A stretch of 10,229 nucleotides of DNA from JAAYZK01 sp964535025 (lineage in GTDB: Bacteria > Planctomycetota > Phycisphaerae > SM23-33 > FEN-1343), in NCBI GenBank assembly GCA_964535025.1, contig CAZHRW010000098.1, positions 1 through 10,229 of the forward strand. Direction: 5' to 3'. The translations under genes were made by a program, and so were the position numbers. The notes beneath the pieces are model-generated. The model saw only the letters and a program-made list of their open reading frames with translations, had not been told where the DNA came from and made no database searches. Position 1 is the first letter of the stretch, and every line of letters begins with the position of its first letter. This document shows, piece after piece, positions 1 through 5,910 of the stretch.

Positions 1-1
1 C

Positions 2-703
2 GACATCTACCGCTGCACCACGCTCTACGACGGCAAGGTCCTGCCGGACCGCCCGCCCCCGGGGTGGCGCTGCGAGCCGTGGGAGCGAACGGCGGCCGAC
101 CTGGAAACACGCTTGATCCACCACGAGGCCGACGTCGACTCCTCGGCGTTCGAGCAGGCCGGCTACGAGCTGCTGCGGCCGCTGCTGGAGCCGGCGTTCG
201 AGCGCGACGTGGCCGCCTGGCCGCGGCCGGAAGACCGCCCGTACGGGTTCTTCACCGGCCACGTCACCGACCGGTGGCTGCCCGGCCGCACGGTGATCGG
301 ACTGCACCTGGCCAACCCCTTCGCGCCGGAAAGCCCCCTGGCCGACCTGCCCGCGCGGGCGCGCGAACTGCGGCGGCTCGTCGACGACATGACGGAGGCG
401 TGGACGCGCGAGCATCCGGCGGGGCCGGCGGTGGAAACCGTCGGCACGGGAAGCTGGCTGAACGCCCTGCCGCCGTTCGCCGACCTGTTCCCGCCCGAGT
501 GGCGCGCCGGCGCCCGCCCGTTCCCGCGCCTGGTGCCGGGCAAGGGCTGGTGGGGACAGTTCATCGACCGCCGCGGCGGCTACCACCGCACCCACGGCGA
601 TTACCTCCGATGCACCGGACGCTTCCCCTACCCGGTGCTGGACTGCACCTGCTCGGTCACATCGCTCAAGCGCCACCTCGCCCGGCGGTTCGGCGCGACG
701 TAA
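2..703 (+). CDS. Uncharacterised protein, 3' part only
   Basis: The reading frame is already open at the left edge, so the start codon lies outside the window; an internal TTG at 113 is not a convincing start because in-frame coding sequence continues upstream of it with strong G/C third positions. About 233 residues are visible. The protein is soluble, rich in Pro, Trp and Arg, with no membrane segment. Visible landmarks are a GTGSWLNALPPFADLFPPEW block, then KGWWGQFIDRRGGY, and a C-terminal segment with two cysteines (DCTCS) after RFPYPVL. A 'SWLxNLxx(Y/F)xxLFP ... WGQFxDRxG' pattern resembles conserved bacterial proteins of unknown function as I remember them; I cannot assign an activity. 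The downstream neighbour is convergent, so the gene is the last of whatever unit it belongs to. Coding status is sure; function is unknown. Confidence 0.85.
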   Translation, partial: DIYRCTTLYDGKVLPDRPPPGWRCEPWERTAADLETRLIHHEADVDSSAFEQAGYELLRPLLEPAFERDVAAWPRPEDRPYGFFTGHVTDRWLPGRTVIGLHLANPFAPESPLADLPARARELRRLVDDMTEAWTREHPAGPAVETVGTGSWLNALPPFADLFPPEWRAGARPFPRLVPGKGWWGQFIDRRGGYHRTHGDYLRCTGRFPYPVLDCTCSVTSLKRHLARRFGAT

Positions 704-738
704 CCGGCCGACCGGCGCCCCGGCCCGGCGACGGCCGG
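704..738. terminator. GC-rich hairpin between convergent genes
   Basis: CCGGCCG (704-710) and CGGCCGG (732-738) are perfect 7-base inverted arms separated by 21 bases, with a nested CCGG/CCGG pair. The hairpin fills the 38-base gap between two convergent stop codons. It has no T-tract on either strand, so it is at best a factor-assisted or bidirectional end signal. Such short arms are also easy to get by chance in DNA this rich in G and C. Confidence 0.3.
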
Positions 739-741
739 CGA

Positions 742-1638
742 TCACTGGCCGTTGTCGCGCTCGCCGCCGAAGCGCAGCGTCGTGCCGGCGGCCGCGTCGA
801 TGTAGCGCGGGCCGTACCGCTGCTCGAACATCGCCCGCGCCTTGTCGCCGGAGCAATGGCACGGCGCGGCGGTCGCGACGTTCAGGCGTTCGAACGTGTC
901 GATGATCGACTCGATCTGCCGCCTGGACGCTCCGCCCAGGTGGAAGCCGCCGATGACCAGGTGCAGCGGGCCGTCCACCACGCTGCGGGCCTGTTCGACC
1001 ATCTCGGCGATGCCGGGATGGGCGCAGCCGGTGATGAGGATCCACCCGTCGGCCGTCCGGACGCACAGGCCCTGCTCCTCGACCCGCCCGGCGCCCATCG
1101 TGCCGGTGGTGACGGCCCCGTCGCAGACCGTGGTGGGACCGCCGGCGACGATCGCCACGCCGCGGCGCTTGGCGATCTGCTCGGCGAAGGCGGGGGGAAA
1201 TCCCTCGGGCATGTAAACGGGGACGCCACCGCGGAGGCGGAGGAAGTCCCACAGGCCGCCGGTGTGGTCGCCGTGAACGTGGCTGAGGACGATGACGTCG
1301 ATATCCCACGGCTTGATGCCCAGGGCCCTCATGTTGGCCAGGAGAATCCCCCCGTCGCCCCCCGTGTCGAACAGGATGGTCCTGTCCAGCCCCCGGATGA
1401 TGCACGCAAACCCCCAGGCGGGCGTCAGGCCCGCCCGGCCGGCGTTGTTGTCGTAGATGATCGTGAGCATGACCTCTCCCTCGCCAGGACGGCCGACCGC
1501 AGCCCAAGCCGGCCTGCGCTCGGACGAACGACACCCCACCACCGCGCAAAAGGCCATCGCCCCCAACGCGCTGACCAACCCCACCCCACGGGAGACGACC
1601 ATGCCGAGATGCCTGCGGATGCGTTCCATGGCCCTCAT
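742..1638 (-). CDS. Metallo-beta-lactamase-fold hydrolase, predicted lipoprotein
   Basis: This is a 298-residue MBL-fold protein. Its motifs are HVHGDH (residues 120-125, the HxHxDH zinc motif), GCAH (His207), GGFHLG (His233) and PCHCSG (His261). That motif set matches the COG1237-like branch related to 7,8-dihydropterin-6-methyl-4-(ribofuranosyl)aminobenzene-5'-phosphate synthase, which keeps HxHxDH but has its own C-terminal histidines; the true substrate is unknown. The N-terminus has Arg residues, a hydrophobic stretch (about 19-34) and a lipobox-like VVGC ending at Cys36, so the long form should be exported and lipid-anchored. ATG at 1638 sits 7 bases after a TATGCT box; ATG at 1629 (Met4) has GAGGG close upstream. 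An internal ATG at 1470 (Met57), preceded by GGGAGAGG, begins exactly at the folded domain and could make a cytoplasmic form. The gene is convergent with the one on its left and divergent from the oxidoreductase. Confidence 0.88.
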   Translation of the reverse strand: MRAMERIRRHLGMVVSRGVGLVSALGAMAFCAVVGCRSSERRPAWAAVGRPGEGEVMLTIIYDNNAGRAGLTPAWGFACIIRGLDRTILFDTGGDGGILLANMRALGIKPWDIDVIVLSHVHGDHTGGLWDFLRLRGGVPVYMPEGFPPAFAEQIAKRRGVAIVAGGPTTVCDGAVTTGTMGAGRVEEQGLCVRTADGWILITGCAHPGIAEMVEQARSVVDGPLHLVIGGFHLGGASRRQIESIIDTFERLNVATAAPCHCSGDKARAMFEQRYGPRYIDAAAGTTLRFGGERDNGQ

Positions 1639-1645
1639 ACGCTAT

Positions 1646-1651
1646 AGCATA
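1646..1651 (-). promoter_or_regulatory. -10 box of the MBL lipoprotein gene
   Basis: TATGCT on the minus strand lies 7 bases before the ATG at 1638, so transcription would begin at or within a base or two of the start codon. No good -35 hexamer is visible at 16-18 bases upstream. No Shine-Dalgarno sequence precedes this ATG. Confidence 0.45.
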
Positions 1652-1816
1652 CGCGCCCGAGACGCCCCGGGGCCAGAGGGCCCGCGGCGTTTTGCCCGAC
1701 GACTTCCTTGAAGGCCCCGGCCGGCGACGCCGGGTCGCTATGGCCTTTGCCGTCGCGGGCGGTTAATCTGAGGCGGACGGCACGGGACCGGCCCGGCCGT
1801 GGCGGGGCGGGCCCTT

Positions 1817-1822
1817 GAGGAG
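1817..1822 (+). promoter_or_regulatory. Ribosome binding site deciding the oxidoreductase start
   Basis: GAGGAG sits 6 bases before the ATG at 1829. It selects that codon over an in-frame GTG at 1799, which would add ten residues that do not belong to the Rossmann fold. Confidence 0.75.
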
Positions 1823-1828
1823 CGGACC

Positions 1829-2896
1829 ATGGACAAGGTGCGGATCGGTGTGATCGGCTGCGGGGTGATGGGGCCGCGACACGTAGAATCGGCGGTCAAC
1901 GTCGAGCGGGCCGAGTGCGTGGCGGTGGCGGACCTCATCGAGTCCAAGGCGACGGCCACGGCGAAAACCTTCGGCGTCCCGCGAGTTTACCGCTCGGGCG
2001 ACGAGCTGCTCGCCGATGGCGACGTCGACGCCGTCGTCCTGGCCTTTCCGGCCGCGACGCGGACGGCGATGGCGCTGAAGGCGTTCGCCCGCGGCAAGCA
2101 CGTGCTGACCGAGAAGCCCGTGGCCTGCAACGCCGAGGAGGTCCGCCGGATGATCGCCGCCCGGGGCGACCGCGTCGCCGGGTGCTGTTCGCTTCGATTT
2201 GGCTACCACGCCCACGCGAAGGTCGCCGCGGCGTTCCTCGCCGAGCGGCCGCTGGGCGACCTGCAGCTGGTGCGCGCCCGCCACCTGGTGCCGGGCAAGG
2301 CCAGGCCGTCCGTTATGCCGCCCCCGTGGCGGCTGCGGCGGGACCTCAACGGCGGGGGCATCCTCTACAACTGGGGCTGCTACGACCTGGACTACCTGCT
2401 CGGCCTGACCGGCTGGACGCTCCGGCCGCGAACCGTTTTCGCCCAGGCGTGGACGATCCCCGAGCGCTTCGCCAATCACGTCGTGCCCGAGTCCGACGCC
2501 GAGACGTACTACACCGCCCTGGTCCGCTGCGAGGGCGGGACGGTCCTCTCGCTCGAGCGCGGCGAATACATGCCCGCCGCGGCCGACGCGGCCTGGCAGA
2601 TCATCGGCGAGCACGGCTCGCTGCGGATGATGATGACGCCCGGCGACGGCAAGCAGCTCATCCACGACGAAGCGACCGACGACGGGGTCGTCTCCCACAT
2701 CCTCTGGGAAGGCGACGAAGCCTGGCACGGCCCGCATGCCGACGCGCCCCTGCGGGACTTCGTCGACGCCATCTGCGACGGCCGTCCGCCCCGGACCGAC
2801 CTGGCCCGCTCGCTGGTCATCCAGGAGATCACCGACGGCATCCTCGCCTCGGCCGCGTCGGGCCGCTGCGTGGAGATCGACGCGGCGGCGGGGTGA
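1829..2896 (+). CDS. Gfo/Idh/MocA family oxidoreductase
   Basis: This is a 355-residue NAD(P)-dependent oxidoreductase, normal length for the family. The N-terminal Rossmann domain starts with IGVIGCGVMG (GxGxxG at 10-15), Asp35 ends the second strand and suggests NAD preference, and the family hallmark EKP is at 95-97 (LTEKPVACN). The C-terminal alpha/beta domain contains GGGILYNWGCYDLDYLLGL (175 onward), where many relatives have a DxGxHxxD pattern: here Asp is Asn181 and the usual His is Tyr185, with Asp188 kept. No signal peptide is visible, so the enzyme is cytoplasmic, unlike the Tat-exported planctomycete paralogues. Its substrate is likely a sugar, cyclitol or related carbonyl compound; the sequence alone does not say which. 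A GAGGAG site fixes the start. It is a single gene, convergent with the aldo/keto reductase across a 51-base gap. Confidence 0.93.
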   Translation: MDKVRIGVIGCGVMGPRHVESAVNVERAECVAVADLIESKATATAKTFGVPRVYRSGDELLADGDVDAVVLAFPAATRTAMALKAFARGKHVLTEKPVACNAEEVRRMIAARGDRVAGCCSLRFGYHAHAKVAAAFLAERPLGDLQLVRARHLVPGKARPSVMPPPWRLRRDLNGGGILYNWGCYDLDYLLGLTGWTLRPRTVFAQAWTIPERFANHVVPESDAETYYTALVRCEGGTVLSLERGEYMPAAADAAWQIIGEHGSLRMMMTPGDGKQLIHDEATDDGVVSHILWEGDEAWHGPHADAPLRDFVDAICDGRPPRTDLARSLVIQEITDGILASAASGRCVEIDAAAG

Positions 2897-2947
2897 GGCA
2901 GGACCCCGCGCGTGCCTGGCCGGTGCGTCCGGCGTCGTCCCGGGAGG

Positions 2948-3964
2948 TCACCAGGCGTAGGCCCGGGGCGCTTCGCCGCCGGGGCCGGGCCAGATGGCGT
3001 CGAGGGTGGCGAGTTCCTCCTCGCCGAGGGTGATCTCGGTGGCGCGGACGGCGCTGTCGAGCTGCTCGACGGTTCGCGGCCCGATGATCGGGCTGGTGAC
3101 CACGGGGTTGGCCAGCAGCCACGCCAGGGCGACGTCCGCGGGCCGTTCCCCCAGGTCGTTGCAGAACGCCTCGTAGGCCTCGAGCTGGTCGTGGCGTTTC
3201 TGGCGTGCCTTCTGTTGGCCCTCGTCGGCCCGCCGGCCTTTGTCCTTCCTGTCGCCGGAGCCCGCCAGCAGGCCGCCGCCCAGCGGGCTCCAGGGAATGA
3301 GTCCCAGGCCGTAGCCGCGGCAGGCGGGGATCACCTCCAGCTCGACCATGCGGTTGCTCAGGTTGTAGACGCTCTGTTCGCTCACCAGGCCGTTCAGCCC
3401 GCGCTTGGACGCTTCCTGGCAGGCGGTGGCGATGTCCCAGCCGGCGAAGTTGCTCGAGCCGACATACACCGCCTTGCCCTGCCCGACCACGGTCGCCATC
3501 GCCTGCCAGAGCTCCGCCCAGGGGCACGCCCGGTCCACGTGGTGCATCTGGTAGAGGTCGATCCGATCCGTCTGCAGGCGGCGCAGGCTGTCGTCGCAGT
3601 GCCGGGCGATCTTCATCGCCGAGAGGCTCCGCGTGTCGCGGTTGGGCTCCGCCCGGCGGCCGTCGCGGCTGACCGGGTTGTAGACCTTGGTCGCCAGGAC
3701 GATGGCTTCCCGCCGGCTGCCGAACCCGCCCCCGCCGTCCTGGGCCAGCCAGCGGCCGATGATGTCCTCCGTGCGGCCGGGGTCCTGGGCCTGGATCCCG
3801 TAGACATCCGCGGTATCGAAGAAGTTGATCCCCAGCTCCAACGCCCGGTCCATGATGGCGAAGCTCGTCACCTCGTCCGTCTTCCAGCCGAAGTTCATGG
3901 TCCCCAGGCAGAGGTTGCTCACCAGCACGCCCGAGCCGCCCAGCCGGCGGTGTTCGATCGCCAT
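2948..3964 (-). CDS. Aldo/keto reductase
   Basis: This is a 338-residue NADPH-dependent oxidoreductase with a TIM-barrel fold. The catalytic tetrad is visible as Asp50 and Tyr55 (NFFDTADVYG), Lys93 (LATKVYNP) and His141 (DLYQMHHVD). The GSSNFAGWDIA segment and the C-terminal SPIIGPRTVEQL cofactor region are also intact. The layout matches the YghZ/YdhF-like 'predicted oxidoreductase' aldo/keto reductases that reduce small aldehydes and ketones. The ATG at 3964 is chosen because AAGGAGAG lies 7 bases upstream and because the protein then begins with the typical IEHRRLGGSGVLVSNLCLG strand; the frame stays open to 4171 but that extension is not conserved-looking. A TATACT box at 4034-4039 gives a leader of about 65 bases with hairpin potential. 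An insertion-like stretch rich in Lys, Arg and Gln (DRKDKGRRADEGQQ) precedes the last helices, as in many relatives. Confidence 0.93.
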   Translation of the reverse strand: MAIEHRRLGGSGVLVSNLCLGTMNFGWKTDEVTSFAIMDRALELGINFFDTADVYGIQAQDPGRTEDIIGRWLAQDGGGGFGSRREAIVLATKVYNPVSRDGRRAEPNRDTRSLSAMKIARHCDDSLRRLQTDRIDLYQMHHVDRACPWAELWQAMATVVGQGKAVYVGSSNFAGWDIATACQEASKRGLNGLVSEQSVYNLSNRMVELEVIPACRGYGLGLIPWSPLGGGLLAGSGDRKDKGRRADEGQQKARQKRHDQLEAYEAFCNDLGERPADVALAWLLANPVVTSPIIGPRTVEQLDSAVRATEITLGEEELATLDAIWPGPGGEAPRAYAW

Positions 3965-3971
3965 GGGTCGT

Positions 3972-3988
3972 CTCTCCTTTTCGAAAGG
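3972..3988 (-). promoter_or_regulatory. Ribosome binding site partly within a small hairpin
   Basis: On the minus strand CCTTT (3988-3984), loop CGA, then AAAGG (3980-3976) can form a 5-pair hairpin whose 3' arm supplies most of the AAGGAGAG ribosome binding site of the aldo/keto reductase. The site decides the start at 3964. Whether the hairpin has a regulatory role is open. Confidence 0.5.
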
Positions 3989-4033
3989 TTCGGCACGCGC
4001 CCATGGGCCGAAGCCGCACAGGCGCTTACAAAT

Positions 4034-4039
4034 AGTATA
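4034..4039 (-). promoter_or_regulatory. -10 box of the aldo/keto reductase gene
   Basis: TATACT on the minus strand lies in a small AT-rich patch about 70 bases before the start codon. No convincing -35 hexamer is seen at the usual distance. The transcribed leader would include the palindrome GCCCATGGGC (3999-4008) and the ribosome-site hairpin. Confidence 0.45.
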
Positions 4040-4217
4040 TGCCCGCGAGCGGACCATCGCGCAATCCAAAAGCAAGCTCCCCCGGGAGCATATGCGAGTG
4101 CCCCGTGTGTGTTCGCGGCGCCGCCGCCCCGCACGCTGGGGCTCGCCCGTCGGGTGGGCCTCGCCCTGCACGTCGGGGGCTCGCCCGTCGGGTGGACGCG
4201 GGGGCGCGGTTCACGTC

Positions 4218-4333
4218 GCCGGTGAGGCCCGGTGAGGGCCGCCACAATTCTAGCCCGGTCCGTCAGGGCCGGGAATGGTATGGCGTCCCCCCAGGCAGGA
4301 GGCCCGGAGGGCCGGCACAGGTGTTCGCTGTCG
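4218..4333 (+). repeat. Long direct repeat, copy A
   Basis: A 116-base block matches 4639-4752 at roughly nine bases in ten, by eye, with two single-base gaps. It begins GCCGGT and ends TGTTCGCTGTCG. It contains one full two-hairpin unit (4226-4273), a conserved CCCCCCAGGCAGGAGG spacer and the first hairpin of a degraded second unit (4301-4313). Confidence 0.85.
4226..4273 (+). repeat. Two-hairpin REP-like unit 1
   Basis: Hairpin 1 is GGCCC-GGTGA-GGGCC (4226-4240). The 13-base linker is GCCACAATTCTAG. Hairpin 2 is CCCGGTCC-GTCA-GGGCCGGG (4254-4273), 8 pairs including one G-T. The linker ends in CTAG directly against hairpin 2, one base from the GTAG found in units 3 and 4. Confidence 0.75.
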
Positions 4334-4350
4334 CGGGCGGTGGTCGCGTT

Positions 4351-4397
4351 CCCGCCGCTGACGCAGCAGGCTGCAACTGTGCCGGCCCTGTCGGGCC
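4351..4397 (-). repeat. Two-hairpin REP-like unit 2
   Basis: Read on the minus strand: hairpin 1 GGCCC-GACA-GGGCC (4397-4384), a 13-base linker ending GCAG, and hairpin 2 CCTGCTGC-GTCA-GCGGCGGG (4370-4351). The stem of hairpin 2 differs from unit 1 at two positions by paired changes (G-C to C-G and C-G to G-C) and at a third by a C-to-T change giving a G-T pair, so all eight pairs can still form. Confidence 0.75.
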
Positions 4398-4426
4398 TCG
4401 ACGGGCGGGGCGGCGGGGGGCGCGTT

Positions 4427-4474
4427 CCCGCCGCTGACGCAGCGGGCTACAACTATGCCGGGCCCTGGCGGGCC
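4427..4474 (-). repeat. Two-hairpin REP-like unit 3
   Basis: Read on the minus strand: hairpin 1 GGCCC-GCCA-GGGCC (4474-4461), a 14-base linker ending TTGTAG, and hairpin 2 CCCGCTGC-GTCA-GCGGCGGG (4446-4427). It has the same orientation as unit 2, begins 30 bases after it, and carries the same CGCG-TTCCCG flank on the plus strand. Confidence 0.75.
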
Positions 4475-4638
4475 TTGTCGGGCGGCCCAATCCGCCGCAG
4501 TGTCAGCGTGATCACCGATTGAGGTATTGGTGCGGCCGGGCCGCATCGAGCGCCTTGGGGCCTCGCCCCGTACGCGGGGGGCCGCGCACGTGGGGGGGCG
4601 CCGTCGGGCTGACGGCCCGCCGCGTGGAGGTCGACGCG

Positions 4639-4752
4639 GCCGGTAAGGCCCGGGAGGGCCGCCACAATTGTAGCCCGGTCCGTCAGGGCCGGGTTGGTGT
4701 GGCGGCCCCCCAGGCAGGAGGCCCGGAGGGCCGGCAAAGGTGTTCGCTGTCG
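4639..4752 (+). repeat. Long direct repeat, copy B
   Basis: This is the second copy of the block at 4218-4333. It ends 34 bases short of the methyltransferase stop codon and includes unit 4 (4647-4693), the CCCCCCAGGCAGGAGG spacer and a lone GGCCC-GGA-GGGCC hairpin (4720-4732). Confidence 0.85.
4647..4693 (+). repeat. Two-hairpin REP-like unit 4
   Basis: Hairpin 1 is GGCCC-GGGA-GGGCC (4647-4660). The linker contains the palindrome ACAATTGT and ends GTAG. Hairpin 2 is CCCGGTCC-GTCA-GGGCCGGG (4674-4693). Against unit 1 the first-hairpin loop changes length while both stems stay identical. Confidence 0.75.
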
Positions 4753-4786
4753 GAAACGGTTGCTGCAGCACCCGGGGACAGCACAG

Positions 4787-5467
4787 TCATCGATCCGGCG
4801 CCCGCGCCAAGGCCAGCAGCGTGTCCTGGTCTGTGGCATCCGCGGCCGCGATGACGCGGTGCTTGAGGATCGCCAGGCCCGCCCGCTCGAGCTCGTCGAG
4901 GATGTCATCGGCGCGGCCGAGGTAGCGGGTGGTGATGCCGTCGCGGACGATGCAGCGGCTGCGGCGGTCGAAATCCCGCTGCAGGGCGGGGCCGACGGGG
5001 TCGCCGCACATGGTGTCGAGGCAGAACAGGCCGCCCGGCCGCAGGTAGCTGCGGGCGTTGTGGAGGAACGTCGTCCGGTCGTCGCCGATGATGCAGTGCA
5101 GGCAGTGGCCGTCCAGGACGAGGTCGACCGGCTCGAACGGGAGCGTCAGCGGCCGTGCCAGGTCGCCGACGACGAACGTGGCGTCGAGGCCCTCGGCCGC
5201 GGCCTTATCCCCGGCCCAGGCGATCGCGGCCGGCGAGATGTCGACGCCGCAGGCCGTCCAGCCCTTGCGGGCGAAGTGCAGCATGCCGTCGCCGGCCCCG
5301 CAGCCGAGTTCCAATACCGAGGGCCGATCGCCCAGCGGCGCATCGGACAGGAACGCGTCGATGGCCGCCAAGGTCTTAGCCGCCACGGCCGGCGGGTCCC
5401 ATCCGGCCTGCCCGGCAGCGCGTTTCCGCCTGTAGATGCCGTCGTGGCCCATGTAGTTCGTTCGCAT
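4787..5467 (-). CDS. Class I SAM-dependent methyltransferase
   Basis: This is a 226-residue Rossmann-like methyltransferase. Motif I is VLELGCGAGDG (51-61), the acidic residue after strand 2 is Asp76 (CGVDIS), Gly101-Asp102 follows strand 3, and motif IV is LVLDGHCLHCI (117-126), an unusual Cys/His-rich version. YLRPGGLFCLDT (141-152) is the post-IV segment. The substrate is not predictable; small-molecule acceptors are as likely as any. ATG at 5467 gives MRTNYMGHDGIY; Met6 at 5452 is an alternative. The frame runs open to 5674, but that part overlaps a stretch with coding signature on the other strand and looks like a by-product. Neither start has a Shine-Dalgarno sequence. Downstream lies the repeat cluster, and no terminator with a T-tract was seen. 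Confidence 0.88.
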   Translation of the reverse strand: MRTNYMGHDGIYRRKRAAGQAGWDPPAVAAKTLAAIDAFLSDAPLGDRPSVLELGCGAGDGMLHFARKGWTACGVDISPAAIAWAGDKAAAEGLDATFVVGDLARPLTLPFEPVDLVLDGHCLHCIIGDDRTTFLHNARSYLRPGGLFCLDTMCGDPVGPALQRDFDRRSRCIVRDGITTRYLGRADDILDELERAGLAILKHRVIAAADATDQDTLLALARAPDR

Positions 5468-5476
5468 GCCAGGGGC

Positions 5477-5482
5477 ATTGTG
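5477..5482 (-). promoter_or_regulatory. Possible -10 box of the methyltransferase gene
   Basis: CACAAT on the minus strand ends 9 bases before the ATG at 5467, which would give a leader of only a few bases. It is a weaker match than the other boxes in this window, and the -35 region is not recognisable. Confidence 0.3.
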
Positions 5483-5578
5483 ACATAACCACCGTGCCGG
5501 GCCAGCACAAAACAGGGCGTGATGCGGCTTGAAGCGCGCCTGGCGGAGGCGGCGCCTTGGCGAACGGCGTTTGTCTGA

Positions 5579-5821
5579 GCGGGTCGCCGAGACACGATTC
5601 GCCACTATGAGATAACGCGGCGAGAAGCCTACAGCATTTCGCGCGAGGCCTACATCGTCCTCGTGCCGGAGCACAAGGTCGTCGCCCGCGCTCGCCTGGT
5701 CGCGTCACCGCCGGAGGCAATCGTGCTGAACAACCCCGCCGGCTGGCTCGACCGGGAGGTCGAGGCGGCCTTCGATCCGGTCTTCCAAGCCTGGCTGGAC
5801 CCCGACAGGACGGCGCCCTAA
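5579..5821 (+). pseudogene. Orphan coding fragment without a start codon
   Basis: An open frame runs from just after a TGA (5576-5578) to TAA at 5819-5821. From about 5642 on nearly every codon ends in G or C, as in the real genes here. The protein reads sensibly (SREAYIVLVPEHKVVARARL, then PPEAIVLNNPAGWLDREVEA, then FDPVFQAWLDPDRTAP). There is no ATG in frame; the only strong alternative start is GTG at 5663, giving 52 residues, with no well-placed ribosome binding site. The upstream 60 bases have a poorer third-position pattern and a near-duplicated REAY segment. The simplest reading is the 3' end of a gene whose 5' part has been lost. A small GTG-started gene is the alternative. The family is not recognised. 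Confidence 0.5.
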
Positions 5822-5910
5822 TTGGCGAGTGGGACCGGCCGGCGGGACACAGCGAGCCGCACCACGACCTGCCCCTATAACTTACCTTGGGGCGCGTGGC
5901 CAGACGGCGT

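Larger units (their letters stand above)
4040..4786. other. Gene-free stretch dominated by repeats
   Basis: No frame here has a plausible start plus protein-like content; the open frames are Pro/Gly/Arg-rich by-products of GC-rich repeats. The first part (4076-4225) holds a 6-base stem palindrome GCTCCC/GGGAGC and two copies of CTCGCCCGTCGGGTGG. From 4218 on it is filled by the hairpin repeat family described separately. A second related GC-rich lead-in occurs at about 4549-4640, before the second long copy, so the duplicated block may be larger than the clearly matching core. Confidence 0.7.

Noticed and set aside
64..1647. Open frame of 527 codons on the plus strand
   Set aside because: It covers a real plus-strand gene in another frame and then the reverse strand of the MBL gene. 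Its product is an Arg/Pro/Ala-rich by-product of high GC.
2894..2947. Intrinsic terminator between the oxidoreductase and aldo/keto reductase
   Set aside because: Only a weak CAGG/CCTG pairing with a bulge and no T-tract.
3965..4171. N-terminal extension of the aldo/keto reductase
   Set aside because: The family start and a strong ribosome site are at 3964, and the extension crosses the predicted promoter.
2912..4225. Open frame of 437 codons antisense to the aldo/keto reductase
   Set aside because: The minus-strand frame carries a complete catalytic tetrad; the plus frame shows no family features.
4226..4752. CRISPR array
   Set aside because: Only four units in mixed orientation with irregular spacing; no regular spacers and no cas-like genes nearby.
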